Source: Sagittula sp. P11
GTDB taxonomy: Bacteria; Pseudomonadota; Alphaproteobacteria; Rhodobacterales; Rhodobacteraceae
Assembly (NCBI RefSeq): GCF_002814095.1
Contig: NZ_CP021913.1
Location: 4,470,501 to 4,534,500, forward strand
Reading direction: 5' to 3'
DNA length: 64,000 nucleotides
Part shown: in pieces, positions 1-8,689 of the stretch
How positions within the stretch are numbered: position 1 is the first letter of the stretch
Layout of the letters: each line of letters starts with the position of its first letter
The notes under the pieces: generated by a model
Told to the model about the DNA's origin: nothing
Database searches by the model: none
The model's input: the letters and a program-made list of their open reading frames with translations, nothing else
Made by a program: the position numbers and the translations under genes

Positions 1-2
1 CG

Positions 3-269
3 GCGGCGCTGATCGCGCTGGCGATGGCGAAGGGCGGCGAGGCGACCTCCGAAGCGGTGGCCGCGAACCTGATGGATGTGGCCAACGCCCCCGGCGAGCC
101 GATCCTGCCGGGTGAGCTGGGCAAGGCGCTGGAAATCCTGAAGAACGGCGGCGACATCGACTACGTCGGTGCATCCGGCGTCGAGCTGATCGGCGAAGGC
201 GAAGCGGCGGGTTCGTACCGTCACTACACCGTCACCGGCGGCGCGGCTGAGACCGTCGAGTTCAAGTAA
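3..269 (+). CDS. Branched-chain amino-acid-type ABC transporter substrate-binding protein, C-terminal fragment
   Basis: Only the last 88 or so residues are visible; the gene begins upstream of the window. The fragment has the alternating helix and strand pattern, ending in a Tyr/Thr-rich strand and EFK, seen at the C-terminus of LivK-type periplasmic binding proteins. The assignment rests mainly on context: livG, livF, livH and livM follow on the same strand. In such systems this protein captures the ligand (amino acid, urea or short amide) in the periplasm and delivers it to the LivHM permease. The ligand cannot be told from this piece. Confidence 0.7.
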   Translation, partial: AALIALAMAKGGEATSEAVAANLMDVANAPGEPILPGELGKALEILKNGGDIDYVGASGVELIGEGEAAGSYRHYTVTGGAAETVEFK

Positions 270-362
270 GCCAGGGCGAAACTTGGGGCCGTCCGGAATT
301 TTTCCGGGCGGCTTCAATGCTTTATGGGGCGCACTTCATGTGCGTGCCACGGGGGACGTTCA

Positions 363-1148
363 TTGATAAAGGTGGAGAACCTGCACCGTCATTTCGGTGC
401 CTTCCGCGCCGTGGACGGCGCTTCGCTGGAGATCGCCAAGGGGTCGATCACGGGCCTCGTGGGGCCGAACGGCGCGGGCAAGACGACGCTGTTCAACGTG
501 ATCGCGGGCGCGCTGCCGCCGACCTCGGGCAAGGTGACGATGGACGGCGAGGACATCACCGGCCTGCCGCCGCACGAGCTGTTCCACAAGGGGCTGCTGC
601 GGACCTTCCAGATCGCGCATGAATTCTCGTCCATGACCTGCCGCGAGAACCTGATGATGGTTCCGGGCGGGCAGTCGGGCGAGACGCTGTGGAACACCTG
701 GATCGGCCGCAAGCGCATCGCGGAAGAAGAGCGCGCGCTGCGCAGGATGGCCGACGAAGTGCTTGATTTCCTGACCATTTCGCATCTGGCCGATCATCCG
801 GCCGGGGCCATTTCCGGCGGCCAGAAGAAGCTGCTGGAGCTGGGCCGCACGATGATGGTGGATGCCAAGATCGTCTTCCTCGACGAGGTGGGCGCGGGCG
901 TGAACCGCACGCTTCTGAACACCATCGCCGACACCATCGTGCGGCTGAACCGCGAGCGCGGCTATACCTTCTGCGTGATCGAGCACGACATGGATTTCAT
1001 CGGCCGCATCTGCGACCCGGTGATCGTCATGGCGGAAGGCAAGAAGCTGGCCGAGGGCACGCTGGACGAGATCAAGGCCAACGAGCAGGTGATCGAGGCC
1101 TATCTGGGCACCGGCCTGAAGAACAAGGACAAGGTGGCGCAGGAATGA
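363..1148 (+). CDS. livG: Branched-chain amino-acid-type ABC transporter ATP-binding protein LivG
   Basis: A 261-residue cytoplasmic ATPase of the LivFGHMK importer. I chose the TTG at 363: GGGGGA lies six bases upstream, and the product then opens IKVENLHRHFG as LivG proteins do. An in-frame ATG at 324 would add 13 unlike residues. Walker A GPNGAGKTT is near residue 34, the signature SGGQKK near 150, Walker B VFLDE near 170 and the switch histidine in IEHDMDF near 210. The residue after the catalytic Glu is Val (DEVGAG) where Pro is usual, a mild oddity. It lies 93 bases after the binding-protein gene and 106 before livF. Confidence 0.92.
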   Translation: MIKVENLHRHFGAFRAVDGASLEIAKGSITGLVGPNGAGKTTLFNVIAGALPPTSGKVTMDGEDITGLPPHELFHKGLLRTFQIAHEFSSMTCRENLMMVPGGQSGETLWNTWIGRKRIAEEERALRRMADEVLDFLTISHLADHPAGAISGGQKKLLELGRTMMVDAKIVFLDEVGAGVNRTLLNTIADTIVRLNRERGYTFCVIEHDMDFIGRICDPVIVMAEGKKLAEGTLDEIKANEQVIEAYLGTGLKNKDKVAQE

Positions 1149-1254
1149 GGGCGGTTTTCGCAACACGCCGTCACCGGCGAAAGGCCTGCACCGGCGGCAC
1201 GGGCGCCGTCTGCGCGGCCGGGCACCTGCACACGACGGATACCGGGGGGCGCGC

Positions 1255-2088
1255 ATGAGTGGCGAGGAAGGGTTCTACCAGGACGACCGCGGCAACCACG
1301 ATGCGTCGATCACCCGGCGCGGCGGCGAGGGCACGGTCGATCCGACCCGGCGCTCCGGCGCGGTGACGGATGCGCCCGGCGGGCCGTTCCTGATCGGCGA
1401 CAGCATGACCGGCGGTTACGGCAAGGGGCCGGACATCCTGCACGACTGCACCATCGCCGTCGACAAGGGCGAGATCGCGGTGATCGTCGGCCCCAACGGC
1501 GCGGGCAAGTCCACGGCGATGAAGGCGGTCTTCGGCATGCTGGACGTGCGGTCGGGTGCCGTGCGGCTGGACGGCCACGACATCACCCAGCTCACGCCGC
1601 AGGACCGGGTGGCGCGCGGCATGGGCTTCGTGCCGCAGACCTCGAACATCTTCACCTCGATGACGGTGGAGGAGAACCTGGAGATGGGCGCCTTCATCCG
1701 CACCGACGATTACCGGACCACGATGGAGCAGGTCTACGACCTGTTCCCGATCCTGCGCGAGAAGCGCCGTCAGCCGGCGGGCGAGCTGTCGGGCGGGCAG
1801 CGGCAGCAGGTGGCCGTGGGCCGCGCACTGATGACCAAGCCCACCGTCCTGATGCTGGACGAGCCGACGGCGGGCGTGTCGCCCATCGTGATGGACGAGC
1901 TTTTCGACCGGATCATCGAGGTGGCGCGCACCGGCATCTCCATCCTGATGGTGGAGCAGAACGCCCGCCAGGCGCTGGAGATCGCGGACAAGGGCTATGT
2001 CCTGGTGCAGGGTGCCAACGCCTACACCGGCACGGGCCGCGAACTGCTCGCCGACCCCGAAGTGCGCAAGAGCTTTCTCGGGGGGTGA
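1255..2088 (+). CDS. livF: Branched-chain amino-acid-type ABC transporter ATP-binding protein LivF
   Basis: The second ATPase of the importer, 277 residues. Walker A GPNGAGKS lies at about residues 79-86, the Q-loop at FVPQTSN, the signature LSGGQRQQ near 178, Walker B LMLDEPTAG near 200 and the H-loop-equivalent MVEQNA after it, with the LivF-type Gln where most ABC ATPases have His. The first 45 or so residues are a polar extension rich in Asp, Arg and Gly ahead of the normal start of the fold; LivF proteins are usually about 235-250 residues. No better internal start is obvious, so the extension may be real. Confidence 0.9.
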   Translation: MSGEEGFYQDDRGNHDASITRRGGEGTVDPTRRSGAVTDAPGGPFLIGDSMTGGYGKGPDILHDCTIAVDKGEIAVIVGPNGAGKSTAMKAVFGMLDVRSGAVRLDGHDITQLTPQDRVARGMGFVPQTSNIFTSMTVEENLEMGAFIRTDDYRTTMEQVYDLFPILREKRRQPAGELSGGQRQQVAVGRALMTKPTVLMLDEPTAGVSPIVMDELFDRIIEVARTGISILMVEQNARQALEIADKGYVLVQGANAYTGTGRELLADPEVRKSFLGG

Positions 2089-2092
2089 CGGT

Positions 2093-2569
2093 TTGAGTAT
2101 TTGCAAAGCAGAGAAGCTGGGCGCGCTGGCGCTGATCGTCGCCGCCCTGCCCGCCTTTGCGCAGGAGCATGGCGGGGAGTCGGGCGGTGAGTCTGGCGAG
2201 GATACCGGCACGATGCTGACCGTGACCGATGCGCCGGTGCAGGAGGACATCCGCCTCGCGTGCCGGTTCGAACGCGAGTGCTACGAGGACGAGGCCTGCA
2301 GCGACGGTGGCTTTGCGCCGCTGCTGGACGCCCGTGCGGGCGGGATGGACCCCTCCGTGATGATGGTGGAGGCGAACCTGATCGCCGATGCCGGGACGGT
2401 CTTCATGGTGGGGGCGAAGGACGGCGGACGGCTGTCGCTGTCGGGCGGCGACTTCGACGCGCGCCACCTCTTGACGATCTCCGAGGCGGGCGACGTGCGC
2501 TACACGGTGCATTACGCGGAGGGGCCGATGATGGTGAGCTACCTCGGACGCTGCGAGGCCGAGGAATGA
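2093..2569 (+). CDS. Small secreted Cys-containing protein inside the liv operon
   Basis: No family recognised. From the TTG at 2093 (GGGGGG seven bases upstream, only four bases after the livF stop) the product is 158 residues, with a signal peptide whose hydrophobic core ALALIVAALPAFA ends at an AQE cleavage site. The mature part starts with a Gly/Glu-rich linker and carries four cysteines (ACRF, REC, EAC, GRCE) that could form two disulfides, around a short beta-rich domain. Its place between livF and livH suggests a periplasmic accessory of the importer, but this is inference from position only. Confidence 0.6.
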   Translation: MSICKAEKLGALALIVAALPAFAQEHGGESGGESGEDTGTMLTVTDAPVQEDIRLACRFERECYEDEACSDGGFAPLLDARAGGMDPSVMMVEANLIADAGTVFMVGAKDGGRLSLSGGDFDARHLLTISEAGDVRYTVHYAEGPMMVSYLGRCEAEE

Positions 2570-2811
2570 GGGCGGCGTGGCATCCGGTTTCCGCGGGCGT
2601 GGCGCCCGTGCACATGCCCGCGGCCCTCGGGGGCGCGGTGTGGCCGTCCGGCATGGACGCTGAGGCCGGCGGGCGGCGCCTGCGGACCTTTGCCCTCTTC
2701 GAAAACGGCGCGTTCCGTTTGAACGCGCGCAATGACCTTGAGAGGCCGGGCCCGACCGGCTTAGGGGGCGTCACGCTGTACCGCACCTGCGACATGGAGG
2801 GAATGTCCTGA
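2566..2811 (+). CDS. Possible small protein coupled to livH (doubtful)
   Basis: An 81-codon frame starts at an ATG overlapping the stop of the previous gene (ATGA) and ends in a TGA that shares its last base with the livH ATG. Third positions are mostly G or C, like the true genes around it. Against it: no recognisable domain or signal sequence, and the stretch could simply be the livH leader. If made, it would be translated by coupling on both sides. Confidence 0.3.
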   Translation: MRAAWHPVSAGVAPVHMPAALGGAVWPSGMDAEAGGRRLRTFALFENGAFRLNARNDLERPGPTGLGGVTLYRTCDMEGMS

Positions 2812-3821
2812 TGGACCTGCTGAACGCTTTGGTTGCGCTGTCGAATTTCGTGCTGATCCCGGCCATCGCCTATGGCAGCCAGCTTGCGCTGGGCGCGCTG
2901 GGGGTGACGCTGATCTACGGCATCCTGCGCTTTTCCAACTTCGCCCATGGCGACACGATGGCCTTCGGCACGATGGTGACAATCCTCGTGACCTGGCTGT
3001 TCCAGAGCTGGGGGATCGGGCTGGGTCCGCTGCCCACGGCGCTGCTGGCCATACCCTTCGGGATCGCGGGGACGGCGGTGCTGGTGCTGCTGACCGACCG
3101 GGTGGTCTATCGCTTCTACCGGGCGCAGAAGGCCAAGCCGATCATCTTCGTCATGGTCTCGATCGGGGTGATGTTCATCTACAACGGGCTGACGCGCTTC
3201 GTTCTGGGGGCGGACGACCAGATCTTTGCCGATGGCGAGCGGTTCATCATCTCGGCCGGCGACTTCAAGCGCGCCACGGGCCTGGCCGAGGGGCTGGGCC
3301 TGAAGACGACGCAGGCGATCACGGTGGTGGTGGCGGTCGTCGTGGTGGCGGTGCTGTTCTGGTTCCTGAACCGCACGCGCACCGGCAAGTCGATGCGCGC
3401 CTATTCCGACAACGAGGACCTTGCGCTCCTGTCCGGCATCAACCCCGAGCGGGTGGTGATGGTGACATGGCTGATCGTGGCCGGGCTGATCACCGTGGCG
3501 GGCGTGCTTTACGGGCTCGACAAGTCGTACAAGCCCTTCACCTACTTCCAGCTCCTGCTGCCGATCTTCGCCTCGGCCATCGTGGGCGGGCTGGGCTCGC
3601 CGCTGGGGGCCATCGCGGGCGGGTTCGTCATCGCGTTCAGCGAGGTGGGCATCACCTACGCATGGAAGAAGGTGCTGGGCTACATGATGCCCGAGGCGCT
3701 GGAGCCCTCCGGCCTCGTGCAGTTGCTGGCCACCGAGTACAAGTTCGCGGTCAGCTTCATGATCCTGGTGATCGTCCTGCTGTTCCGCCCCACGGGCCTC
3801 TTCAAGGGGAAATCGGTATGA
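2811..3821 (+). CDS. livH: Branched-chain amino-acid-type ABC transporter permease LivH
   Basis: A 336-residue inner-membrane permease with about eight hydrophobic segments. The early motif GVTLIYGILRFSNFAHGD is the hallmark of LivH (IYGxxxxxNFAHG), and the later GLDKSYKPF...AIVGGLGSPLGAIAGG matches the family's conserved C-terminal half with the ATPase-contact loop. The ATG overlaps the stop of a possible short frame upstream, and the gene overlaps livM by four bases (ATGA), so H and M are translationally coupled. It pairs with LivM to form the channel for the bound ligand. Confidence 0.93.
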   Translation: MDLLNALVALSNFVLIPAIAYGSQLALGALGVTLIYGILRFSNFAHGDTMAFGTMVTILVTWLFQSWGIGLGPLPTALLAIPFGIAGTAVLVLLTDRVVYRFYRAQKAKPIIFVMVSIGVMFIYNGLTRFVLGADDQIFADGERFIISAGDFKRATGLAEGLGLKTTQAITVVVAVVVVAVLFWFLNRTRTGKSMRAYSDNEDLALLSGINPERVVMVTWLIVAGLITVAGVLYGLDKSYKPFTYFQLLLPIFASAIVGGLGSPLGAIAGGFVIAFSEVGITYAWKKVLGYMMPEALEPSGLVQLLATEYKFAVSFMILVIVLLFRPTGLFKGKSV

Positions 3822-5110
3822 ACCAGTCGTTGAAGACCGTCCTTCTCTTCGCTCTTGTGGCCGGGCTGATCCTGTTCACCGGCTTCTACCAGAGCTGGAA
3901 CACCGCGCTCGTCATCCTGAACATGGGGCTGGTCAGCGCGATCATGGCGCTGGGCGTTAACCTGCAGTGGGGCATCGCCGGGCTGTTCAACGTGGGTGTC
4001 ATGGGCTTCGTCGCGCTGGGCGGGCTTGCGGTGGTGCTGACCTCCGTCTCGCCGGTGCCGGAGGCGTGGGCCGCGGGCGGGCCGCGCGCGCTTCTGGCGC
4101 TGGTGGTGGGCACCGCGGTCATCGCCGTCTCGGCCATGCTGTGGAAGCGGTCGCGCAGGGGCTGGCTGGTGGCGCTGGTGCTGATCGCGGGCTTCTTCCT
4201 TTATCGCTGGGTGCGGGACGACGCGGTCAACGCCATCGAGGCGGTGAACCCCGCGGGCACCGGCTTCCTCGGGGGGCTGGGCCTGCCGGTGGTGCTGGCC
4301 TGGCCGATGGGCGGCCTGCTGGCGGCGGGCGCGGCCTGGGTGATCGGCAAGACGGCGCTGGGGCTGCGCTCCGACTATCTCGCCATCGCGACGCTCGGCA
4401 TTTCCGAGATCATCATCGCGATCATGAAGAACGAGGAGTGGCTGTCGCGCGGCGTGAAGAACGTCAACGGCCTGCCCCGCCCCGTCCCCTACGAGACCGA
4501 CCTTCAGGCCGATCCGGCCTTTGTCGAGCAGGCGGCGGGCCTTGGCCTCGATCCGGCGACGGCCTCGACCATCTACGTGAAGCTCGGCTATTCGCTGATG
4601 TTCGCCGCCGTGCTGGTCGTGCTGCTGGTGCTGGCGCAGCTGGCGCTGAAATCGCCCTGGGGCCGGATGATGCGGGCGATCCGCGACAACGAGGTCTCGG
4701 CCCGCGCGATGGGCAAGGACGTGACCTACCGCCACCTGCAGGTCTTTGTGCTGGGGTCCGCGATCTGCGGGATCGCCGGGGCAATGATGACCACGCTCGA
4801 CGGGCAGCTCACGCCCACGACCTACCAGCCGCTGCGCTACACCTTCCTGATCTGGGTGATGGTCATCGTCGGCGGCTCGGGCAACAACCTGGGCGCCGTG
4901 CTGGGCGGCATGCTGATCTGGTTCTTCTGGGTGCAGGTGGAGCCGCTGGGCCAGTCGCTGATGTCGCTTCTGACCGCGGGCATGGCCGACGGGTCATGGC
5001 TGAAGGCGCACCTGCTGGATTCGGTGCAGCACATGCGGCTTCTGACCATGGGGGTGATCCTGCTCTTGGTGCTGCGCTTCAGCCCGAGGGGTCTGCTGCC
5101 CGAACGGTGA
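3818..5110 (+). CDS. livM: Branched-chain amino-acid-type ABC transporter permease LivM
   Basis: The second permease, 430 residues. Family motifs are NLQWGIAGLFNVG near residue 48, LRSDYLAIATLGISEI near 185, and SPWGRMMRAIRDNEVSARAMG near 283, the loop that docks the ATPase. Between the first and second motifs lie roughly 100 residues with two extra hydrophobic segments and a Lys/Arg-rich turn (WKRSRRGW). LivM lengths vary from about 320 to 430, so this is a long version. It starts within the livH stop and is the last gene of the operon. Confidence 0.93.
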   Translation: MNQSLKTVLLFALVAGLILFTGFYQSWNTALVILNMGLVSAIMALGVNLQWGIAGLFNVGVMGFVALGGLAVVLTSVSPVPEAWAAGGPRALLALVVGTAVIAVSAMLWKRSRRGWLVALVLIAGFFLYRWVRDDAVNAIEAVNPAGTGFLGGLGLPVVLAWPMGGLLAAGAAWVIGKTALGLRSDYLAIATLGISEIIIAIMKNEEWLSRGVKNVNGLPRPVPYETDLQADPAFVEQAAGLGLDPATASTIYVKLGYSLMFAAVLVVLLVLAQLALKSPWGRMMRAIRDNEVSARAMGKDVTYRHLQVFVLGSAICGIAGAMMTTLDGQLTPTTYQPLRYTFLIWVMVIVGGSGNNLGAVLGGMLIWFFWVQVEPLGQSLMSLLTAGMADGSWLKAHLLDSVQHMRLLTMGVILLLVLRFSPRGLLPER

Positions 5111-5163
5111 CGGCGCCGGTGGCGTCATAGTCAGCAAGAGACATGATTTGTCGCAAACGGAGG

Positions 5164-5192
5164 CCGGCGCGGGGATGAATCCTTCGCGCCGG
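5164..5192 (+). terminator. Possible terminator hairpin after livM
   Basis: An eight-base-pair GC stem (CCGGCGCG with CGCGCCGG) closes a loop that can itself pair GGA with TCC. It lies 54 bases after the livM stop. No run of T follows, only TGGCCTTTGG, so intrinsic termination is possible but not strong. Confidence 0.35.
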
Positions 5193-5251
5193 TGGCCTTT
5201 GGCCTGTAGGCTGCGGGAAGGTCCGAACCCCGACGCGCGAAAGGTCATCCC

Positions 5252-6526
5252 ATGCTTCAGGTCCTTGCAACGATCTGGGCGCTCCTGATCGGCATCGTCT
5301 TCATCATGCTGGGCAACGGCATGCATTTCACCCTGATCGGCCTGCGCGGCGGGATCGAGGGGTTTTCGGCGGGCGAGCTGGCCATCGTCACCTCGGGTTA
5401 TTTCATGGGGTTCCTGTCGGGCGCGCGGTTTGCCCCGGTGCTGATCCGGCGGGTCGGACACGTGCGGGTCTTTGCGGCGCTCGGCAGCTTCATGTCCGCC
5501 GGGCTGATCGCCCTGACCCTGCTGGCAGAGCCCTGGGCCTGGACGATCCTGCGGGTGATCCTCGGATTCTGCATGTCCGGCATCTATGTCGCCGCCGAAA
5601 GCTGGCTGAACAACGCCGCCACCAACGAGACGCGCGGCAAGGTGCTGTCGGCCTACATGATCGCCCAGACGCTGGGGATCATCGGTGCGCAGGGTCTGCT
5701 GACGCTGGGCGACGCGGGCACGGCGGCGCTGTTCATCGGGGCGTCGATCCTTGTGTCGATCTCCTTCGCGCCGATCCTGCTCAGCATCTCGCCCGCGCCG
5801 GTGGTCGAGGTGGCAAAGCCCATGTCGCTGAAACAGCTCTTCGTCAGCTCGCCGCTGGGCGTGGTGGGCACCTTCCTGCTGGGCGGGCTCTACGCCACGC
5901 AATCGGGGATGGGCGCGGTCTTTGGCACGCAGATCGGCATGTCGGCCAACCTGATCTCGCTGTTCATCGCGATGCTGTTTGCCGGGGCGCTGGTGCTGCA
6001 ATACCCGTTCGGCTGGCTGTCGGACCGCATGGACCGCCGCAAGCTGATCTTCGGCGCGGCGGTGGTGGGCGCCGCCGCCTGCCTGATGGGCTGGGGCTAC
6101 GGCACGGACCGCCGGGCACTGATGGCCGCGGCCTTCCTCGCCGGAGGCGTCACGACTCCGCTTTACGCGCTGTTCCTGGCCTATACCAACGACTTCCTGG
6201 CGACCGAGGAGATGCCGGCGGCCTCCGGCGGGCTTGTCTTCACCTTCGGGCTGGGGGCCATTGCCGGGCCGCTGATCACCGGCTGGGCGATGCAGGGTTT
6301 CGGGCCCTTCGCCTTCTGGCTTGTGCTGGCGGTGACCTTCGGGGCCGTGGCGCTCTACGCGCTCTACCGCATGGCACAGCGCGCGGTCACGCCGGTCGCG
6401 GAGACCGACAGCTACCTCGGCGTCCTGCCCATGTCGTCGCCCGTCGCGGTCGAGGCCGCGGGCGCCTGGGCCGCCGAACAGGCAGAGGCGGAACGCGAGG
6501 CAGAGGGCGAGACGGTGCCGGGGTGA
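5252..6526 (+). CDS. MFS transporter, YcaD-like
   Basis: A 424-residue carrier with about 12 membrane segments. The N-terminal half has GYFMGFLSGARFAPVLIRRVG as the A-motif region and SWLNNAATNETRGK, a pattern typical of the YcaD/MFS-1 group; the central loop carries GWLSDRMDRRKLI. The tail is a long acidic, Ala/Glu-rich cytosolic stretch. The substrate is unknown. It stands alone, 141 bases downstream of livM on the same strand, with a likely terminator between them. Confidence 0.85.
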   Translation: MLQVLATIWALLIGIVFIMLGNGMHFTLIGLRGGIEGFSAGELAIVTSGYFMGFLSGARFAPVLIRRVGHVRVFAALGSFMSAGLIALTLLAEPWAWTILRVILGFCMSGIYVAAESWLNNAATNETRGKVLSAYMIAQTLGIIGAQGLLTLGDAGTAALFIGASILVSISFAPILLSISPAPVVEVAKPMSLKQLFVSSPLGVVGTFLLGGLYATQSGMGAVFGTQIGMSANLISLFIAMLFAGALVLQYPFGWLSDRMDRRKLIFGAAVVGAAACLMGWGYGTDRRALMAAAFLAGGVTTPLYALFLAYTNDFLATEEMPAASGGLVFTFGLGAIAGPLITGWAMQGFGPFAFWLVLAVTFGAVALYALYRMAQRAVTPVAETDSYLGVLPMSSPVAVEAAGAWAAEQAEAEREAEGETVPG

Positions 6527-6561
6527 GGGCGGCATGCGGCCGCCCGCTCCAAGCTGCGCTC

Positions 6562-6969
6562 TTACCAGGTGATGTCGATGACACGCCCGTCGCTTATCTC
6601 GCAACGGCCGACACCGCCGGACGAGGTCATTCCGCTGCTGTCGGCGTAGTTCATTTCACATCTCATGCTCGAGCCCTTGTCTCCCAGCAGAACGGCAACG
6701 AAATTGCCGCTGGAGGTGGTCGTGAACACGTTCTGCACACCGTTTCCGGTGAAGACATTTCCGATGCCGCTTGTCGCACCGACGTCGACGGCGTGACCGC
6801 TGAACTTCTCTCCGTCAATCGTTGTGGTGTAGAAATCGCGATCCATGCCCTGTTCGTATTCGAACACCACCGGCGTGCCCTCTCCACGGATCACGCCCTG
6901 CATGGTACCACTGCATGCAGTCAGCAGCACAAGCATCGAAATACTTACGGAAAATCTGGAAACGTTCAT
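6562..6969 (-). CDS. Small lipoprotein of unknown function
   Basis: A 135-residue product starting MNVSRF, with hydrophobic core SISMLVLLTAC ending in a lipobox (LTAC), so a lipid-anchored envelope protein. The rest is rich in Ser, Thr and Gly and predicted mainly beta, with a GNGVQN...TTSSGNF stretch and a single Cys pair (MRCEMN, GRCEIS) that may be disulfide-bonded. An upstream in-frame ATG at 7014 would place 15 charged residues before the signal, so I prefer 6969. Codon use is less GC-rich than in the neighbours. No family recognised. Confidence 0.7.
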   Translation of the reverse strand: MNVSRFSVSISMLVLLTACSGTMQGVIRGEGTPVVFEYEQGMDRDFYTTTIDGEKFSGHAVDVGATSGIGNVFTGNGVQNVFTTTSSGNFVAVLLGDKGSSMRCEMNYADSSGMTSSGGVGRCEISDGRVIDITW

Positions 6970-7131
6970 TGGTCTTTCGTCTTTCGGAAATCGTCCTCGG
7001 CGAGGACTTCGCACACCAAATTTCCGGAAAGGTCTCGGAAAAACAATAGGTGTCGTGAGCCCTTTCGGTCCGTGTTTCCTATCTGCAACCAGACCGTCAC
7101 AAACCCCGTTCTCGGGATACCTTCGCCGCCC

Positions 7132-7905
7132 CTACCCCAGCGTCACGTCGAGGAACATCATCAGCACCAGTCCGACGATGAAGCCCAGTGTCGCCTTGTC
7201 CTGATGGCCGTGACGGTGGGTTTCGGGGACGATCTCGTGGCTGATGATGAACAGCATGGCGCCTGCCGCGAAGGTCAGGCCCCAGGGCAGGAGCGAGGCG
7301 GAGACGCTGACCGCCGCCGCGCCGAGGCCCGCGCCCACGATCTCCACCGCGCCGGTCATTGCCGTGACGCCGAGCGCCTTCCAGCGGGAATAGCCGAGGC
7401 CGGTCAGGGCGACGGCGACGGCCAGCCCCTCGGGGATGTCCTGAAGCGAGATGCCGGTCATCACCGACAGGCCCTTGGCCTGGTCGACGCCGAAGGCCAC
7501 GCCGATGGACAGGCCCTCGGGGAAGTTGTGGATGGTGATCGCGAGGATGAAGAGCCAGATGCGCGCGACCGTGGCCTTGTCGGCGCCGCCTTCCGGGCCG
7601 GACTTGAAGTGTTCGTGCGGGATCTTGGCGTTCAGCAGCCAGACGAACCCCGCGCCCAGCGACACGCCCGCCGCCGCGATGGCCGCCGCGAGCCAGACGG
7701 AGCCGGTCTGCTCCTGCGCGCGTTCGATCCCCGGCAGGATCAGCGAGAAATAGGCCGCCGACAGCATGACGCCCGCGGCAAAGCCCAGCATCAGGTCGGA
7801 GGTGGCGCGGGTCATCCGCTTGCCGATCACGGCGGGAATGGCGCCCGAGGTCGTGGCCAGCGCGGCAATCGCGCCGCCAAGAAGGGCTGTGGTGAGGGGG
7901 GTCAT
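7132..7905 (-). CDS. ZIP-family divalent metal transporter, GufA type
   Basis: A 257-residue inner-membrane protein of about eight helices that would import zinc or another divalent metal. The key motifs are HNFPEGLSIG in helix IV and LQDIPEGLAV in helix V, with Gln replacing the first His of the classical HxxPE, as in the GufA/ZIP11 branch, and SHEIVPETHRHGH late in the protein. The start at 7905 is preceded by GGAGA; an ATG 11 codons upstream lacks this. It stands alone, downstream of the XRE-cupin regulator on the same strand. Confidence 0.88.
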   Translation of the reverse strand: MTPLTTALLGGAIAALATTSGAIPAVIGKRMTRATSDLMLGFAAGVMLSAAYFSLILPGIERAQEQTGSVWLAAAIAAAGVSLGAGFVWLLNAKIPHEHFKSGPEGGADKATVARIWLFILAITIHNFPEGLSIGVAFGVDQAKGLSVMTGISLQDIPEGLAVAVALTGLGYSRWKALGVTAMTGAVEIVGAGLGAAAVSVSASLLPWGLTFAAGAMLFIISHEIVPETHRHGHQDKATLGFIVGLVLMMFLDVTLG

Positions 7906-7977
7906 CTTGTCTCCGGTGTCGCGCAGGAGGTGGCGCAAAGCGGTCGGAGGGCAAGCTGCATCCCGTGTTTCCTGCGT

Positions 7978-8598
7978 TCAGGCCAGCGAGGTGACCCAGA
8001 GGATCGTCGCATCCTCCGGCGAGACGGAGACCACGTTGTGCCCCATGGTCGCGTCGTAATAGGCGCTGTCGCCGCGCTTCATCTCCACCGGTTCGTAGAA
8101 CTCGGTGTAAAGGCGGACCACCCCGGTCAGCACGTAGAGGAATTCCTCGCCGTCGTGGCGCACCCAGCCGTCGAATTCCTCCAGCGTGCGGGCGCGGACG
8201 CGGGCGCGGTAGGGCAGCATCTTCTTGCGGCTGAGCGATTCCGCCAGCAGGTCGTGTTCGTAGGTGGCGGTGGCGAGGTGCCGGCCCTCTTCCACGCGGG
8301 TCACGGCCATGCGGCCGTTGGCCTGCGCCTGGACGGGCGGCGTGAACAGCTGCGGGACGGAGATTTCCAGCCCCGTGGCCAGCTTCTTCAGCGCGTCATA
8401 GGTGGGCGACATCTGCCCGTTCTCGATCTTCGACAGCGTGGAGCGGGCGAGCCCGGCCTTCTTCGCCGCCTGTTCGAGCGTCCAGTCCTTTTCCTTGCGG
8501 AGTTCGCGCACCCGGAGGCCGAGGTCGAGCGGCTCTGCCACCGTCTCGGGGCCGGTTTCGCGCGCGATGCGGATCAGGGATTTCGGGTCGTTGGACAT
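7978..8598 (-). CDS. XRE-family transcriptional regulator with C-terminal cupin domain
   Basis: 206 residues. An N-terminal helix-turn-helix (LRVRELRKEKDWTLEQAAKK followed by ARSTLSKIENGQMSPT, residues about 28-68) is joined to a cupin barrel with the EFLYVLTGVVRLY and GDSAYYDATMGHNV motifs (residues about 145-190). Such regulators sense a small molecule in the cupin pocket and often control polyamine, amino-acid or sulfur genes. It is divergent from the acyl-CoA synthetase gene (91 bases between starts), which makes that gene a plausible target. Confidence 0.88.
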   Translation of the reverse strand: MSNDPKSLIRIARETGPETVAEPLDLGLRVRELRKEKDWTLEQAAKKAGLARSTLSKIENGQMSPTYDALKKLATGLEISVPQLFTPPVQAQANGRMAVTRVEEGRHLATATYEHDLLAESLSRKKMLPYRARVRARTLEEFDGWVRHDGEEFLYVLTGVVRLYTEFYEPVEMKRGDSAYYDATMGHNVVSVSPEDATILWVTSLA

Positions 8599-8689
8599 GG
8601 CTTGGATGACGGCCTCCGGTGTGGCGCCTTTCTATAGGAGCGCGGGGCCACCCTTGCAAGCGGCGGGCGGCGGACTTACTCCATCCGTC

